Below, piece by piece: positions 18,672 to 33,664 of a stretch of DNA of 64,000 bases. Numbering within the stretch: position 1 is the stretch's first letter; every line of letters starts with the position of its first letter. The notes under the pieces are model-generated. The model worked only from the letters and a program-made list of their open reading frames with translations, made no database searches and was not told where the DNA came from. Made by a program: the position numbers and the translations under genes. This stretch comes from Halobacillus mangrovi (lineage in GTDB: Bacteria; Bacillota; Bacilli; Bacillales; Halobacillaceae), in contig NZ_CP020772.1 in assembly GCF_002097535.1 (NCBI RefSeq), positions 806,001 to 870,000 on the forward strand. Reading direction: 5' to 3'.

Positions 18672-19112
18672 ATGAAAGTAATCCTTGCTTCAGACCACGG
18701 AGGGGTTAATCTACGCCGTGAAGTGGCAGATGTTTTGACAGATTTGCAGGTTGAATTTGAAGACATTGGCTGTAATTGTGAAAGTTCTGTTGATTATCCG
18801 GACTATGCAATCCCAGCTGCCGAACGTGTGGCTAGTGGGGAATTCGATAAAGCGATCCTGATTTGTGGTACAGGAATTGGGATGTCCATCTCTGCCAATA
18901 AAGTTAAAGGAATCAGAGCTGCGCTTGTACATGATTTATTCACTGCAAAGGTAACTCGTGAACATAATGACTCTAATGTTCTTTGCATGGGCGAACGTGT
19001 CATTGGCCCTGGATTAGCAAAAGAAATTGCTAGAACGTGGGTTTCTACTGATTTTGAAGCTGGCCGTCATGAAAGACGCGTAAGTAAGATTGCCGAATAC
19101 GAAAATAAGTAA
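18672..19112 (+). CDS. rpiB: Ribose-5-phosphate isomerase B
   Basis: RpiB interconverts ribose 5-phosphate and ribulose 5-phosphate. The 146 aa protein starts MKVILASDHGGVNLRREVAD and contains the active-site Cys in LICGTGIGMSISANKVKGIRAA, DYPDYA and the REHNDSNVLCMGERVIG motif. The ATG at 18672 gives the family N terminus; AGGAG lies rather far upstream (12 bases), and an in-frame extension to 18639 is not conserved. It equals YwlF in the ywl block. Confidence 0.94.
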   Translation: MKVILASDHGGVNLRREVADVLTDLQVEFEDIGCNCESSVDYPDYAIPAAERVASGEFDKAILICGTGIGMSISANKVKGIRAALVHDLFTAKVTREHNDSNVLCMGERVIGPGLAKEIARTWVSTDFEAGRHERRVSKIAEYENK

Positions 19113-19221
19113 TACAATGGAACGTAACATGGCGGAAGCGGTCATCATAGCTGAAGCTGACAATTGAAGAGAAGCCGGTTGCTTCTCTTTTTTAGAATAC
19201 AGTGCGACAGGAGGGGTATTC

Positions 19222-19794
19222 GTGACTGATGTGAAAGCCATTCAAGCAGATGTCAGGTCTGTAGTGGAACAACTTCTGGATAGCGGCACCATACGAAAAG
19301 GCTTTTTCGTGATTGGCTGTTCAACAAGCGAGATCGCTGGAGAACGGATCGGTACCTCTGGAAGTGTAGAGATTGCTTCTGTTGTATTTGACGAACTAAT
19401 GCAAATTCCCAAGAAGGCAGAGGTGGAGCTTGCGTTTCAATGTTGTGAGCATCTGAACCGGTCCCTTGTCGTTGAAAGATCAGTACTTGATAAGTACGGT
19501 TTGGACGAGGTGTCTGCCATTCCGATTCCAAAAGCAGGCGGGTCTATGGCTTCTTATGCTTACAAGCATTTGGAGGATCCGGTGCTTGTCGAATCCATCC
19601 AGGCAGCTGGAGGACTGGACATCGGAGATACGCTGATTGGAATGCATCTGAAGCGTGTGGCTGTACCGCTTCGAATTGAACAGAAGTCGATTGGTCATGC
19701 ACATGTCACGGCTGCCAAAACTCGTCCTCCTCTTATAGGAGGCGTTCGGGCTGTATATGAAAGTAGTGAAGTCGAAGGTTCGTGTGATGAATAG
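19222..19794 (+). CDS. ywlG: UPF0340 protein YwlG
   Basis: This 190 aa protein belongs to the TIGR01440/UPF0340 family of unknown function. Recognisable blocks are FVIGCSTSEIAGERIGTSGS, FQCCEHLNRSLVVER, AIPIPKAGGSMASYAY, IGMHLKRVAVPLR and TAAKTRPPLIGGVRAVYE. The GTG start at 19222 follows AGGAGGGG. It lies between rpiB and glyA, the fixed position of ywlG, and the glyA start is 25 bases downstream, so the two are probably co-transcribed. Confidence 0.9.
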   Translation: MTDVKAIQADVRSVVEQLLDSGTIRKGFFVIGCSTSEIAGERIGTSGSVEIASVVFDELMQIPKKAEVELAFQCCEHLNRSLVVERSVLDKYGLDEVSAIPIPKAGGSMASYAYKHLEDPVLVESIQAAGGLDIGDTLIGMHLKRVAVPLRIEQKSIGHAHVTAAKTRPPLIGGVRAVYESSEVEGSCDE

Positions 19795-19818
19795 GAATGG
19801 AAAGGGGAACAGTGTACT

Positions 19819-21075
19819 ATGAATCAAGTGAAGTCAACAGACGCAGAAATTTTTGCAGCGATCAACGATGAGAAAAACCGTCAGCAGGAGAATATTGAAT
19901 TAATTGCTTCAGAGAATTTCGTATCAGAGGCTGTTATGGAAGCGATGGGCTCTGTACTAACCAATAAATATGCTGAGGGCTATCCGGGTCGCCGTTATTA
20001 TGGTGGTTGTGAACATGTGGACGTCGTAGAGAACCTGGCTCGTGATCGAGCGAAGGAACTTTTTGGAGCAGATCATGCAAATGTTCAGCCGCACTCTGGT
20101 GCACAAGCGAATATGGCTGTCTATTTCACAGTACTTGAACATGGAGACACCGTATTAGGTATGAATTTAAGTCATGGAGGTCACTTGACTCATGGAAGCC
20201 CTGTGAACTTCAGTGGACAGCTTTATAACTTTGAAGAATACGGAGTTGATCAAGAAGATGAATTGATTGACTACGAGGCTGTTCTAGCAAAAGCGAAAGA
20301 AGTGAAGCCTAAACTGATCGTAGCAGGTGCAAGTGCTTACCCTCGTGAGATCGATTTTGCGAAGTTCCGTGAAATCGCTGATGAAGTCGGTGCTTACCTC
20401 ATGGTCGATATGGCGCATATTGCAGGGTTAGTTGCCTCAGGCCTTCACCCAAATCCGGTTCCACATGCTCATTTTGTTACGACGACTACTCACAAAACCT
20501 TACGTGGCCCTCGTGGCGGTATGATTCTTTGTGAAGAGCAATTCGCAAAGAAAATTGATAAGTCTGTTTTTCCAGGTATGCAGGGCGGTCCGCTTATGCA
20601 CATCATCGCAGCGAAAGCCGTGTCCTTCAAAGAAGCGTTGCAGCCTGAATTTAAACAGTACTCACGTCAAATTATTGCTAACGCAAAGCGCCTTGGTGAA
20701 TCTTTGATTGAAAAAGGTGTGGATATCGTTTCTGATGGTACGGATAACCACCTTCTACTCCTTGACCTGCGCAGCAAAGGATTGACAGGAAAAGTCGTAG
20801 AGAAAGCCCTTGATGAAATCGGAATTACAACGAATAAGAATACCATTCCTTATGATCCAGAGAGCCCGTTTGTTACGAGTGGTATTAGAATCGGAACCGC
20901 TGCTGTGACGAGCAGAGGATTTAAAGAAGAAGAAATGGATGAAATTGCTGATCTGATTGCCTTCACGCTTGAACATCATGAAGATGCAGAAAAAATGAAA
21001 CAAGCAAAAGAGCGTGTCCATCAGTTAACGTCCCGTTTTCCTTTATATCAAACATTAGCCTACTCTTCACTATAA
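19819..21075 (+). CDS. glyA: Serine hydroxymethyltransferase
   Basis: GlyA moves a one-carbon unit from serine to tetrahydrofolate, giving glycine and methylene-THF. The 418 aa PLP enzyme has [39 protein letters not shown] and the PLP lysine in [22 protein letters not shown] precedes the ATG. A strong terminator follows before upp. Confidence 0.97.
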   Translation: MNQVKSTDAEIFAAINDEKNRQQENIELIASENFVSEAVMEAMGSVLTNKYAEGYPGRRYYGGCEHVDVVENLARDRAKELFGADHANVQPHSGAQANMAVYFTVLEHGDTVLGMNLSHGGHLTHGSPVNFSGQLYNFEEYGVDQEDELIDYEAVLAKAKEVKPKLIVAGASAYPREIDFAKFREIADEVGAYLMVDMAHIAGLVASGLHPNPVPHAHFVTTTTHKTLRGPRGGMILCEEQFAKKIDKSVFPGMQGGPLMHIIAAKAVSFKEALQPEFKQYSRQIIANAKRLGESLIEKGVDIVSDGTDNHLLLLDLRSKGLTGKVVEKALDEIGITTNKNTIPYDPESPFVTSGIRIGTAAVTSRGFKEEEMDEIADLIAFTLEHHEDAEKMKQAKERVHQLTSRFPLYQTLAYSSL

Positions 21076-21083
21076 TAGGAAGG

Positions 21084-21114
21084 AGCCACTAGATATCGTC
21101 TAGTGGCTTTTTTG
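21084..21114 (+). terminator. glyA terminator
   Basis: AGCCACTAGA (21084-21093) pairs perfectly with TCTAGTGGCT (21099-21108), followed by TTTTTT. Confidence 0.85.
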
Positions 21115-21206
21115 TTAATACTTTCGACTATCTTGTCTGTCAGGCTATCGACAGTACTTCAATGAGCTGTAATTGAGATGTAACAAGATTTACTAGCTGG
21201 ATTGGG

Positions 21207-21235
21207 TTGCAGGTGAACTTGATTTTAAGTACAAT
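21207..21235 (+). promoter_or_regulatory. upp promoter
   Basis: TTGCAG (21207-21212), 17 bases, TACAAT (21230-21235), 37 bases before the upp start. Confidence 0.6.
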
Positions 21236-21271
21236 TTAAAGGATGCAAACTATGAGAAGGAGTGATCGGCA

Positions 21272-21904
21272 ATGGGAAAAGTTTATGTATTGGACCATCC
21301 GTTGATTCAGCACAAATTGACGTACATACGGAAAAAGGAAACAGGAACGAAAGATTTTCGCGAACTCGTTGATGAAGTAGCCGCTTTAATGGCATTTGAA
21401 ATTACTCGAGACCTACCATTGGAAGAGGTTGAAATCGATACCCCTGTCGTGCAGGAAGCGAAAGCGAAAGTATTGACAGGAAAGAAAATTGGACTAGTCC
21501 CTATTCTACGTGCTGGCCTTGGTATGATTGACGGTATTGTTCAATTGATTCCTGCAGCCAAAATCGGACATGTCGGCCTTTACCGTGACCCTGAAACATT
21601 GAAACCGGTAGAGTACTATGTCAAACTCCCTAGTGATATAGAAGAACGTGAATTGATTGTAATTGACCCTATGCTGGCGACTGGTGGTTCTGCTAATGAA
21701 GCCATCCATTCATTGAAAAAACGTGGAGCACGCCAAATTCGCCTCATGTGTTTAGTTGCAGCTCCTGAAGGGGTCGAAGCTGTTCAGGAAGAGCACCCTG
21801 ACGTTGATATCTATCTAGCTGCTCTTGATGAGAAGCTGAATGAAAAAGGATACATCGTTCCAGGCCTTGGAGACGCAGGCGACCGATTATACGGAACTAA
21901 GTAA
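21272..21904 (+). CDS. upp: Uracil phosphoribosyltransferase
   Basis: Upp salvages uracil by joining it to PRPP to give UMP. The 210 aa enzyme has the PRPP loop [15 protein letters not shown] and the uracil-binding C terminus [25 protein letters not shown] precedes the ATG. It follows glyA and precedes mnaA, as in Bacillus subtilis. Confidence 0.97.
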   Translation: MGKVYVLDHPLIQHKLTYIRKKETGTKDFRELVDEVAALMAFEITRDLPLEEVEIDTPVVQEAKAKVLTGKKIGLVPILRAGLGMIDGIVQLIPAAKIGHVGLYRDPETLKPVEYYVKLPSDIEERELIVIDPMLATGGSANEAIHSLKKRGARQIRLMCLVAAPEGVEAVQEEHPDVDIYLAALDEKLNEKGYIVPGLGDAGDRLYGTK

Positions 21905-21963
21905 AATTAAAAGTGAAAGCGACCGATTGAATAAATAACTTTCCTCTTAAAGGAGGCCATTCA

Positions 21964-23112
21964 GTGTCTGAACCAATCAAAGTAATGACGATATTTGGGA
22001 CAAGGCCGGAAGCCATTAAAATGGCACCACTTGTTCTAGAACTTAAGAAACGTCCCGAACAATTCGAACCAATTGTAGCCGTAACCGCCCAACACCGCGA
22101 AATGTTGGATCAGGTTTTATCCATTTTCGATATTGAACCAGACTTCGATTTAGATATTATGAAATCTCGCCAAACTCTTGCACAAGTTACGACACGTGCA
22201 CTGGAAGGGCTTGACCAGGTCATGAGTGAAACGAAGCCGGATGTTGTGTTGGTTCACGGAGATACGACGACAACATTCGCCGCTTCTTTAGCCGCTTATT
22301 ATAATCAGATTCCTGTTGGGCATGTGGAAGCAGGGTTAAGAACTTGGGACAAGTATTCTCCATACCCAGAAGAGATGAATCGCCAGCTGACTGGTGTCAT
22401 GGCAGATCTTCACTTTGCTCCAACGAACAAATCTCGTGATAACCTTCTCGCTGAAAATAAACCGGAGGATCACATTTTTGTAACAGGTAATACAGCGATC
22501 GACGCTCTTCAAACGACTGTGAACGAAGACTATACTTCTGAGGTTCTAAACGAGGTTGGTGACAAACGACTCGTTCTTATGACTGCTCACCGTCGTGAGA
22601 ATCTTGGTAATAATATGAAGCAAATGTTCAGAGCAATCAAGCGCCTCGTTCAGGAGCACGAAGACATTCAAGTTGTCTATCCTGTCCACCTGAATCCTGT
22701 GGTGAAAGAGACAGCGGATGAGATTCTAGGGAATGATGATCGGATTAAGTTGATCGATCCTCTTGATGTTATTGACTTTCATAACTTCGCATCCCGCGCT
22801 CACTTGATTTTGACTGATTCAGGAGGAGTACAAGAAGAGGCACCTTCTTTAGGTGTTCCAGTGCTAGTGCTTCGCGATACTACAGAACGTCCGGAAGGTA
22901 TTGAAGCAGGTACGCTCAAGCTTGCGGGTACAGAGGAAGACCACATCTTCCACTTAGCTCATGAGCTTTTGTCTGATGACTCCAAGCATCAGGAAATGGC
23001 GAAGGCTTCAAACCCGTATGGTGATGGCAAGGCATCCGCACGTATTGCTGAAGCGATCCGTTATTTCTTTAAGCAGCGTGAGGATAAACCCGCACCATTT
23101 GAAATTGAATAA
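21964..23112 (+). CDS. mnaA: UDP-N-acetylglucosamine 2-epimerase (non-hydrolysing)
   Basis: MnaA converts UDP-GlcNAc to UDP-ManNAc, a precursor of teichoic acid linkage units and other surface polymers. The 382 aa GT-B-fold protein has FGTRPEAIKMAPLV, VAVTAQHREMLDQ, VLVHGDTTTTFAASLAAYY, GHVEAGLRTWDKYSPYPEEMNR, MTAHRRENLG and TDSGGVQEEAPSLGVPVLVLRDTTERPEG. The GTG start at 21964 follows AAAGGAGG (21949-21956). It lies 59 bases after upp. Confidence 0.95.
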   Translation: MSEPIKVMTIFGTRPEAIKMAPLVLELKKRPEQFEPIVAVTAQHREMLDQVLSIFDIEPDFDLDIMKSRQTLAQVTTRALEGLDQVMSETKPDVVLVHGDTTTTFAASLAAYYNQIPVGHVEAGLRTWDKYSPYPEEMNRQLTGVMADLHFAPTNKSRDNLLAENKPEDHIFVTGNTAIDALQTTVNEDYTSEVLNEVGDKRLVLMTAHRRENLGNNMKQMFRAIKRLVQEHEDIQVVYPVHLNPVVKETADEILGNDDRIKLIDPLDVIDFHNFASRAHLILTDSGGVQEEAPSLGVPVLVLRDTTERPEGIEAGTLKLAGTEEDHIFHLAHELLSDDSKHQEMAKASNPYGDGKASARIAEAIRYFFKQREDKPAPFEIE

Positions 23113-23115
23113 AAG

Positions 23116-23151
23116 AAAAAGCCAAGCCATTTTTTAGAGGCTTGGCTTTTT
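23116..23151 (+). terminator. mnaA terminator
   Basis: AAAAAGCCAAGCC (23116-23128) pairs perfectly with GGCTTGGCTTTTT (23139-23151). Confidence 0.85.
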
Positions 23152-23207
23152 CTATATGCATAGCTCATTACATTCCTCGCAAACTAAGTAAAAAAAGAGG
23201 TCTGGTT

Positions 23208-25355
23208 ATGCGTAGAGTTATGATATGTATGCTAGTGGTGATTTTATGTTCAGGCTTTCGTTCTCCAGAACTAAATGAAGAAGTGACGATTATCGTTGAA
23301 ATTGAAGAATCAGTCGATGACTTTGTAAATCATATACAATCAAGGATTCCCCGGTTGGAAGTCGTAGCTCAATATAACACGATCTTTAATGGAGCAGCTA
23401 TAAAAGGAACGGTTGGTGAATTAGAGAAGCTTGCCAGGCTGGACACGGTTGTTCAGCAATATCCGGTAAAAACTTATCGTACCATGATTAATGATGCTCC
23501 TTCTTTTTCCACAGACATGTTACGGCAGCGTTATGATCTTCCATTCACAGGAAAAGGTGTGAAAGTCGGGGTCATTGATACAGGAATAGATTATACTCAT
23601 CCTGATTTAGCAGGTGCTTACCGCGGAGGCTTTGATATGGTTGATTTTGATGAAGACCCAATGGAGACACAAGGGGAAGGTGAAACCATGCATGGCACCC
23701 ATGTAGCTGGAGTAATTGCGGCCAATGGAAAAATGAAGGGAATTGCACCTGAGGCTGAATTGTATGCTTATCGAGCCCTTGGACCAGGCGGAGTCGGTTC
23801 ATCGGTACAAGTGATTGCAGCGATTGAAGAAGCGGTAGAGGACGGGGTGGATGTGATCAACTTGTCCCTGGGGAATGATGTAAATGGTCCTGACTGGCCC
23901 ACTTCCCATGCAGTCAATAAAGCCATAGAACTAGGAACTACAGTTGTGGTTGCCGCAGGGAACTCTGGACCACAACCATGGACAGTAGGTTCTCCAGCTA
24001 CTTCAACAAATGCCATCACTGTAGGAGCATCTTCTATGGAAGGGGAAGTACCGCTTCTTACTATTCCAGGAGAACGCAAGCAAGTACCGGTTACTGTTCT
24101 ACTCGGTTCCTTACCGTGGGAGTTAAATAAAAAATATCCTATTATGATGGCTGGTAAAGGGTTGGATGAACTGGATCATGCAAGAGGAAAAATCGCCTTG
24201 TTTGAAAGAGGGGAGATCTCTTTTACAGAGAAAGCTATAAAAGCCTATCAAGCAGGTGCCGCAGCCGTCATCATCTATAATAACGAAGAAGGCATTTTCC
24301 AAGGAGCTTTAGAAGAAAAACTGCCTATTCCAGTTGCTAGTGTATCGAAAGAAGATGGCGAATGGCTTAAGTCTGAAGCAGTTGAAGCGCAACAATGGGT
24401 AAATACTATCCATCAATCAACGGATGAAGGAATCGCACTTTTTAGTTCGCGCGGTCCTGTAACAACGAGCTGGGAGGTAAAGCCAGACCTGGTTGCTCCC
24501 GGAGTCAACATATTTAGTACTGTTCCAGGAGGTTATCAGCCTCTTCAAGGAACAAGTATGGCGGCACCTCATGTGGCTGGGGTAGTCGCACTAATGCTCG
24601 AAGCACATCCTGACTGGACTCCGGAAGAAGTTAAAGCCTCTTTGCTGTCTTCTGCCGATGTCATGCCAGTGCAAAAACATATGTATGATCCTACAGAACA
24701 AGGGAGTGGCTTGGTAGACATATCAGAATCAATACATCCTGAACTGGTGATTGAATCAGGAGCTTTGGAATTCGGTCGTGTAAAGGATGAGTTCTTCAGA
24801 AAACAATTGCCAATAAAGGTAAAGAACACAACGAACGAACAGATGGAGATTCATTTTGAAAGACCAGCGACGGAAAGCGGAGTTTCGTGGCGGCTTCCTT
24901 CTACTATTTCGCTAGCTCCAGGAGAGTCAAAAGAAGAGCGCGTAGAACTCCAATTATCTAAGGCATTTATAAAGGATGGCGTTCATCAGGGATATGTAAA
25001 GCTTGAGAGTGGAGGTGAAACTTATCATCTTCCTTATTTATACCTGAAGGAAGATGCGTCTTACGAAAAAATAACAGGCTTTGAATTGAATCAAAATCCA
25101 GATCGTGAAAAGTCTATCTCCTATCGTTTCCACCTTACAGAGAAAGTAGAAAAAGTCACTGTGGATTTATACAGAGCAGGAACCATGCTGTTCCAGGGAC
25201 AGTTAGTCGAAATTGATCAACCAGAACCTGGACTTGTAGAAGGGAAAATAACAAAACCATCGTTTGATATGGATGGACCATATATTGCCGTTGTCAATGT
25301 GACCATCTCAAATGAAAAAGAATCGTACACCTTTCCTGTTCATTTTAGTGAGTAA
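23208..25355 (+). CDS. Secreted subtilisin-family serine protease, Vpr-like
   Basis: This 715 aa extracellular protease begins with a signal peptide (about 1-22, MRRVMICMLVVILCSGF) and an I9 inhibitor propeptide (about 25-90). The S8 catalytic domain follows with Asp in VGVIDTGIDYTHPDL, His in HGTHVAGVIAANG, oxyanion Asn in AAGNSGP and Ser in QGTSMAAPHVAGVVALM. A protease-associated (PA) domain is inserted before the Ser motif (around KIALFERGEISFTEKAIKAYQAGAAAV region, shown here only by position, about 330-400). The layout matches the minor extracellular protease Vpr. The ATG at 23208 is preferred over 23142 because AGAGGT lies just before it and the signal peptide then starts correctly; the longer form would overlap the mnaA terminator. 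Confidence 0.88.
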   Translation: MRRVMICMLVVILCSGFRSPELNEEVTIIVEIEESVDDFVNHIQSRIPRLEVVAQYNTIFNGAAIKGTVGELEKLARLDTVVQQYPVKTYRTMINDAPSFSTDMLRQRYDLPFTGKGVKVGVIDTGIDYTHPDLAGAYRGGFDMVDFDEDPMETQGEGETMHGTHVAGVIAANGKMKGIAPEAELYAYRALGPGGVGSSVQVIAAIEEAVEDGVDVINLSLGNDVNGPDWPTSHAVNKAIELGTTVVVAAGNSGPQPWTVGSPATSTNAITVGASSMEGEVPLLTIPGERKQVPVTVLLGSLPWELNKKYPIMMAGKGLDELDHARGKIALFERGEISFTEKAIKAYQAGAAAVIIYNNEEGIFQGALEEKLPIPVASVSKEDGEWLKSEAVEAQQWVNTIHQSTDEGIALFSSRGPVTTSWEVKPDLVAPGVNIFSTVPGGYQPLQGTSMAAPHVAGVVALMLEAHPDWTPEEVKASLLSSADVMPVQKHMYDPTEQGSGLVDISESIHPELVIESGALEFGRVKDEFFRKQLPIKVKNTTNEQMEIHFERPATESGVSWRLPSTISLAPGESKEERVELQLSKAFIKDGVHQGYVKLESGGETYHLPYLYLKEDASYEKITGFELNQNPDREKSISYRFHLTEKVEKVTVDLYRAGTMLFQGQLVEIDQPEPGLVEGKITKPSFDMDGPYIAVVNVTISNEKESYTFPVHFSE

Positions 25356-25359
25356 TGAG

Positions 25360-25402
25360 CGCCTCAGGTCATCCGGAATTCGGAGGTTCTGGGGCGTTTT
25401 CT
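25360..25402 (+). repeat. CCTCAGGTCATCC hairpin family, copy B (degenerate right arm)
   Basis: The left arm holds the exact 13-mer CCTCAGGTCATCC. The right arm pairs only at its ends (CGCC...TCCG with CGGA...GGCG). A short GTTTTC tail follows, so it may also terminate the protease gene. Confidence 0.65.
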
Positions 25403-25508
25403 TGTTTAAAATAATCCGTTTATGTAGAATAATAGTTGGCCCCAGCAAAAATGTGACAAAAATGTGATCGAAAAGTGTCATTCATTTGTATTTTTGCTCA
25501 CAAACTCA

Positions 25509-25537
25509 TTGACATCAAATGACCCCTATTGTATTCT
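25509..25537 (+). promoter_or_regulatory. Promoter of the atp operon
   Basis: Consensus TTGACA (25509-25514), 17 bases, TATTCT (25532-25537), about 85 bases before the first atp gene. Confidence 0.78.
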
Positions 25538-25622
25538 TACATAGGATGGAATGATAAGGTTTTCATATAAGGGAAACTAAAGGTTTAGAACCTATTCCCT
25601 ACCTTAAAGTGAGTGAGAAAAA

Positions 25623-25841
25623 ATGAAACGTTCTAAGCCACCATTCCAGGCTATGGCGCTCACTAGCGCAATTGTTTCTCAATTAGCCGGCGGACCTTTA
25701 GCTGGGGTATTTATTGGGAAGTGGATCGATAGCCATTTTTCCACAGCACCCACATTCTTAATCATAGGACTTTTCCTTGGATTAGGAGCAGGTACATATG
25801 GAACCATTCGTTTAGTACGTTCGTACTCGGGAGACGATTAA
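25623..25841 (+). CDS. AtpZ-type ATP synthase accessory membrane protein
   Basis: This 72 aa protein has two transmembrane helices (about 12-32 and 44-64) with QLAGGPLAGVFIGKWID and FLIIGLFLGLGAGTYGTIRL. That pattern fits the AtpZ/F0F1-ATPase gene 1 family, which often precedes atpI and may act as an ion channel or assembly factor. GTGAGTGAG precedes the ATG. It is the first gene after the atp promoter and ends one base before atpI. Confidence 0.8.
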   Translation: MKRSKPPFQAMALTSAIVSQLAGGPLAGVFIGKWIDSHFSTAPTFLIIGLFLGLGAGTYGTIRLVRSYSGDD

Positions 25842-25842
25842 C

Positions 25843-26229
25843 ATGATAGATTATCAACAGATGATATCCCGCCAACGGAAATGGATGTTCTACCTTTTAG
25901 CATTGCTCGTACTAGGGTGGGGGTTTACTCCATGGAAACCTGTTTTCCTTGGCCTTCTATTAGGATCGATTCTTAGTTTTTATAACCTTTGGACGATGCA
26001 AAGAAAAATCTCCAAGCTAGGTGAACATTCCACAGACCTTGACACATCTAAATCAAATAAGCGCAAACCAAATATTGGTACGTTTACACGATTAGCCACA
26101 GGGGCTCTAGCAGCCGTTATTGCACTTCAATTCGAAGAACATTTCCACATTATTTCAGTAGTATTGGGCCTAATGACAGCCTATTTTGTCATTTTTATAG
26201 ACTACCTGTTGAAACATTTAACAGAATAG
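25843..26229 (+). CDS. atpI: ATP synthase protein I
   Basis: AtpI is a four-helix membrane protein that helps assemble the c-ring of F1Fo ATP synthase and has been linked to Mg uptake. The 128 aa product shows hydrophobic segments at about 14-30, 34-52, 76-94 and 100-120. Its position, between the AtpZ-like gene (1-base gap) and atpB, is decisive. Translation is probably coupled to the previous gene. Confidence 0.88.
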   Translation: MIDYQQMISRQRKWMFYLLALLVLGWGFTPWKPVFLGLLLGSILSFYNLWTMQRKISKLGEHSTDLDTSKSNKRKPNIGTFTRLATGALAAVIALQFEEHFHIISVVLGLMTAYFVIFIDYLLKHLTE

Positions 26230-26976
<747 letters not shown>

Positions 26977-26983
26977 TAAATAA

Positions 26984-27232
<249 letters not shown>

Positions 27233-27248
27233 TAAAGATTTACTTAAA

Positions 27249-27286
27249 AGAGATGGCGAAGCGGAAGTTTCCTTCGCCATTTCTCT
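27249..27286 (+). promoter_or_regulatory. Intercistronic hairpin between atpE and atpF
   Basis: AGAGATGGCGAAG (27249-27261) pairs with CTTCGCCATTTCTCT (27272-27286) with a two-base bulge and no long T run. It lies in a 167-base gap just after the most highly needed subunit gene, suggesting mRNA processing or protection of the upstream part. Confidence 0.55.
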
Positions 27287-27399
27287 ACATCAGCCAACAA
27301 ATGTTTACCCATTCTTTGAGATTTAAAACTTCGACTTAAACCTTTAAGCCGGGTTTTTGTTATGTATAGCCCCATTTAGGGTCGAAAGGAGTGAGCAAG

Positions 27400-27924
27400 G
27401 TGCAAACTTTTACTAATACATTGGTTCTTGGAGCTGGAGGCGGCTTGAACGTCGGCGATATGCTCGTCCAATTAGTACTTTTCATTGTTCTCTTAGCATT
27501 ACTTAAGAAATTTGCCTGGGGACCTTTCATGAAAATGATGAAAGAGCGTGAAGACTATATTTCCAATGAAATTGACACGGCGGAAAAGAGCCGTGAGGAA
27601 GCACACCGCATGCAGCGTGAGGCTTCAGAAGAGTTGAAAAAGACAAGGCAAGATGCACAGAAGATTATTGAGGATGCACGTAAGACAGCTGCTCAACAGG
27701 AACAATCTATTATTGAATCTGCTCGATCAGAAGCAGACCGCATGAAAGACTCTGCTAAACAAGAGATTGTTCAAGAGAAGGAGAAAGCAATTCAGTCACT
27801 TAAAGATCAAGTTGCTTCCATGTCTGTCATGATCGCGTCTAAAGTTATTGAGAAAGAGTTGTCTCAAAAGGATCAAGATCAGCTGATCCAGCAATACATT
27901 GATGAAGCAGGCGAAAAACGATGA
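27400..27924 (+). CDS. atpF: ATP synthase Fo subunit b
   Basis: Subunit b is the peripheral stalk. It has one N-terminal membrane helix (about 12-32, [15 protein letters not shown]) and a long charged alpha-helical stalk to residue 174. The GTG at 27400 is preferred because AAGGAG (27386-27391) lies 8 bases upstream; the GTG at 27391 overlaps that site. The stop overlaps the atpH start by 4 bases (ATGA). Confidence 0.94.
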   Translation: MQTFTNTLVLGAGGGLNVGDMLVQLVLFIVLLALLKKFAWGPFMKMMKEREDYISNEIDTAEKSREEAHRMQREASEELKKTRQDAQKIIEDARKTAAQQEQSIIESARSEADRMKDSAKQEIVQEKEKAIQSLKDQVASMSVMIASKVIEKELSQKDQDQLIQQYIDEAGEKR

Positions 27925-28460
27925 GTGGATCTATCGTTGCAAAGCGCTATGCGCAAGCCCTTTTTCAACTCGCTGAGGAACATCTGAAAGTCGATCAAAT
28001 CGCAGAAGAATTAAATGTCGTGAAAGACGTTTTCGGTAAGAATCCTTCCGTTTATACATTTCTAAAGCATCCAAAAGTTACGACTGAAGATAAGAAACGT
28101 GTGGTTGCTAAATCATTTCAGGCTTTATCAGCTGAGGTATTGAACACGTTGAAGCTCATCGTAGACCGTCATAGAGAAGACATTATCTTTGATATGATCA
28201 ACGAATATATGTCTAAGATCGCTGACAAAAAAGGTGTAGCTGAAGCAACGGTTTACTCTGTACGTGAATTATCTGATAAAGAAAAAGAGCAAATCTCTAA
28301 AGTATTTGCTCCCAAAGTAGGAAAGCAATCCTTGAACATTACTAATATGATTGATTCTTCATTGCTCGGCGGTATCCGCGTGAGAATAGGGAATCGAATT
28401 TTCGATGGTTCAGTCAGCGGTAAATTAAACCGTCTGGAACGTGAACTAGTATCGAAATAA
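27921..28460 (+). CDS. atpH: ATP synthase F1 subunit delta
   Basis: Delta ties the peripheral stalk to the alpha/beta hexamer. The 179 aa protein has the N-terminal six-helix domain beginning [17 protein letters not shown] and the C-terminal motif [24 protein letters not shown]. The ATGA overlap with atpF implies translational coupling. Confidence 0.95.
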   Translation: MSGSIVAKRYAQALFQLAEEHLKVDQIAEELNVVKDVFGKNPSVYTFLKHPKVTTEDKKRVVAKSFQALSAEVLNTLKLIVDRHREDIIFDMINEYMSKIADKKGVAEATVYSVRELSDKEKEQISKVFAPKVGKQSLNITNMIDSSLLGGIRVRIGNRIFDGSVSGKLNRLERELVSK

Positions 28461-28475
28461 AGATGATAGGGGTGA

Positions 28476-29990
<1,515 letters not shown>

Positions 29991-29996
29991 TTTCGA

Positions 29997-30156
29997 AGCC
30001 GGATTAAGATGAAGTTCGACTAAGAACGCAACGTCCTGTTGCAACGTCGAACTGACCCTCGTCCTGAGGGCCAAAGTGCGTAGAGGCGACTGGTCAGCGA
30101 CGTTGAAGAGGTTTAACGATCTCTTTTGTCGCTGAAGTCGTAACAAGAGCCGGATT
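29997..30156 (+). repeat. Structured insert between atpA and atpG flanked by AGCCGGATT
   Basis: Direct repeats AGCCGGATT (29997-30005 and 30148-30156) bound 142 bases rich in nested hairpins. AGTTCGAC (30013-30020) pairs with GTCGAACT (30046-30053) around an inner GCAAC/GTTGC stem. CCCTC pairs with GAGGG near 30056-30070. AGCGAC/GTCGCT and AGAG/CTCT stems lie around 30096-30133. No ORF fits. It could be a small inserted element or an RNA-processing or stability structure. Confidence 0.6.
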
Positions 30157-30199
30157 TATCATAATTGGGTATTTATGAACCAGCTAGAAAGGGTGGTGA

Positions 30200-31063
<864 letters not shown>

Positions 31064-31101
31064 TAATTTCTGACTCGAAAAGTTAGTTAGGAGGGAAATG
31101 A

Positions 31102-33112
<2,011 letters not shown>

Positions 33113-33114
<2 letters not shown>

Positions 33115-33143
33115 ACTGCTTTCATTTTGAGAGCAGTTTTTTT
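33113..33143 (+). terminator. atp operon terminator
   Basis: AAACTGCTTTC (33113-33123) pairs with GAGAGCAGTTT (33129-33139), one G-U pair, followed by TTTT. Confidence 0.82.
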
Positions 33144-33330
33144 CGTGGTAAACAAAATCCGTCAGCAAAACACGGTAAATGGTAAATAATCTTGTCATTA
33201 TTGCCCGGGAAATGAGAAATTAGTGATTTCCTATGTCATCTATTGTTTAAAAATAGGTAAGAGATGGTATAGAAAGGTATAGCAGGATAATTCATTTCTG
33301 TGCTTTGCGTTATTAGAAAAGGGGTTCATC

Positions 33331-33564
33331 ATGGATCAATATTTTGCTGAAGAAGCTATTTTAAGTATGACATCTCATTTGATTTTTATTGTAATCACGT
33401 GGAGGGTGCTGTTAGCAGTTAATTTCGATGCGTTTTTCCGGAAAAATAAAGTGTTTGAAGCAAGGGTATTGCTTATTTTTATTACCATTGCATTAGGAAC
33501 AACAGTCAGCAATTTCTTCTTAGATTTTATTGGCTGGTCCAACAGTTTAGTCTACTTGTTTTAA
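33331..33564 (+). CDS. DUF1146 membrane protein YwzB-like
   Basis: This 77 aa protein has two membrane segments (about 12-30 and 45-66). It contains the DUF1146 features ITWRVLLAVNFDAFFRKNK and LLIFITIALGTTVSNFFLDF. YwzB lies downstream of the atp operon in Bacillus subtilis, and the same order is kept here. AAAGGGG precedes the ATG. Function is unknown. Confidence 0.8.
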   Translation: MDQYFAEEAILSMTSHLIFIVITWRVLLAVNFDAFFRKNKVFEARVLLIFITIALGTTVSNFFLDFIGWSNSLVYLF

Positions 33565-33664
33565 ACAAATGAGCAAATGTCTAATGTTGTTAGGAATTGT
33601 TTCGTATGAGAGTTGTCTTCTCAGGTCACACTTATAGTAAGTAAATGCTTGGGGAGGCATTCAA

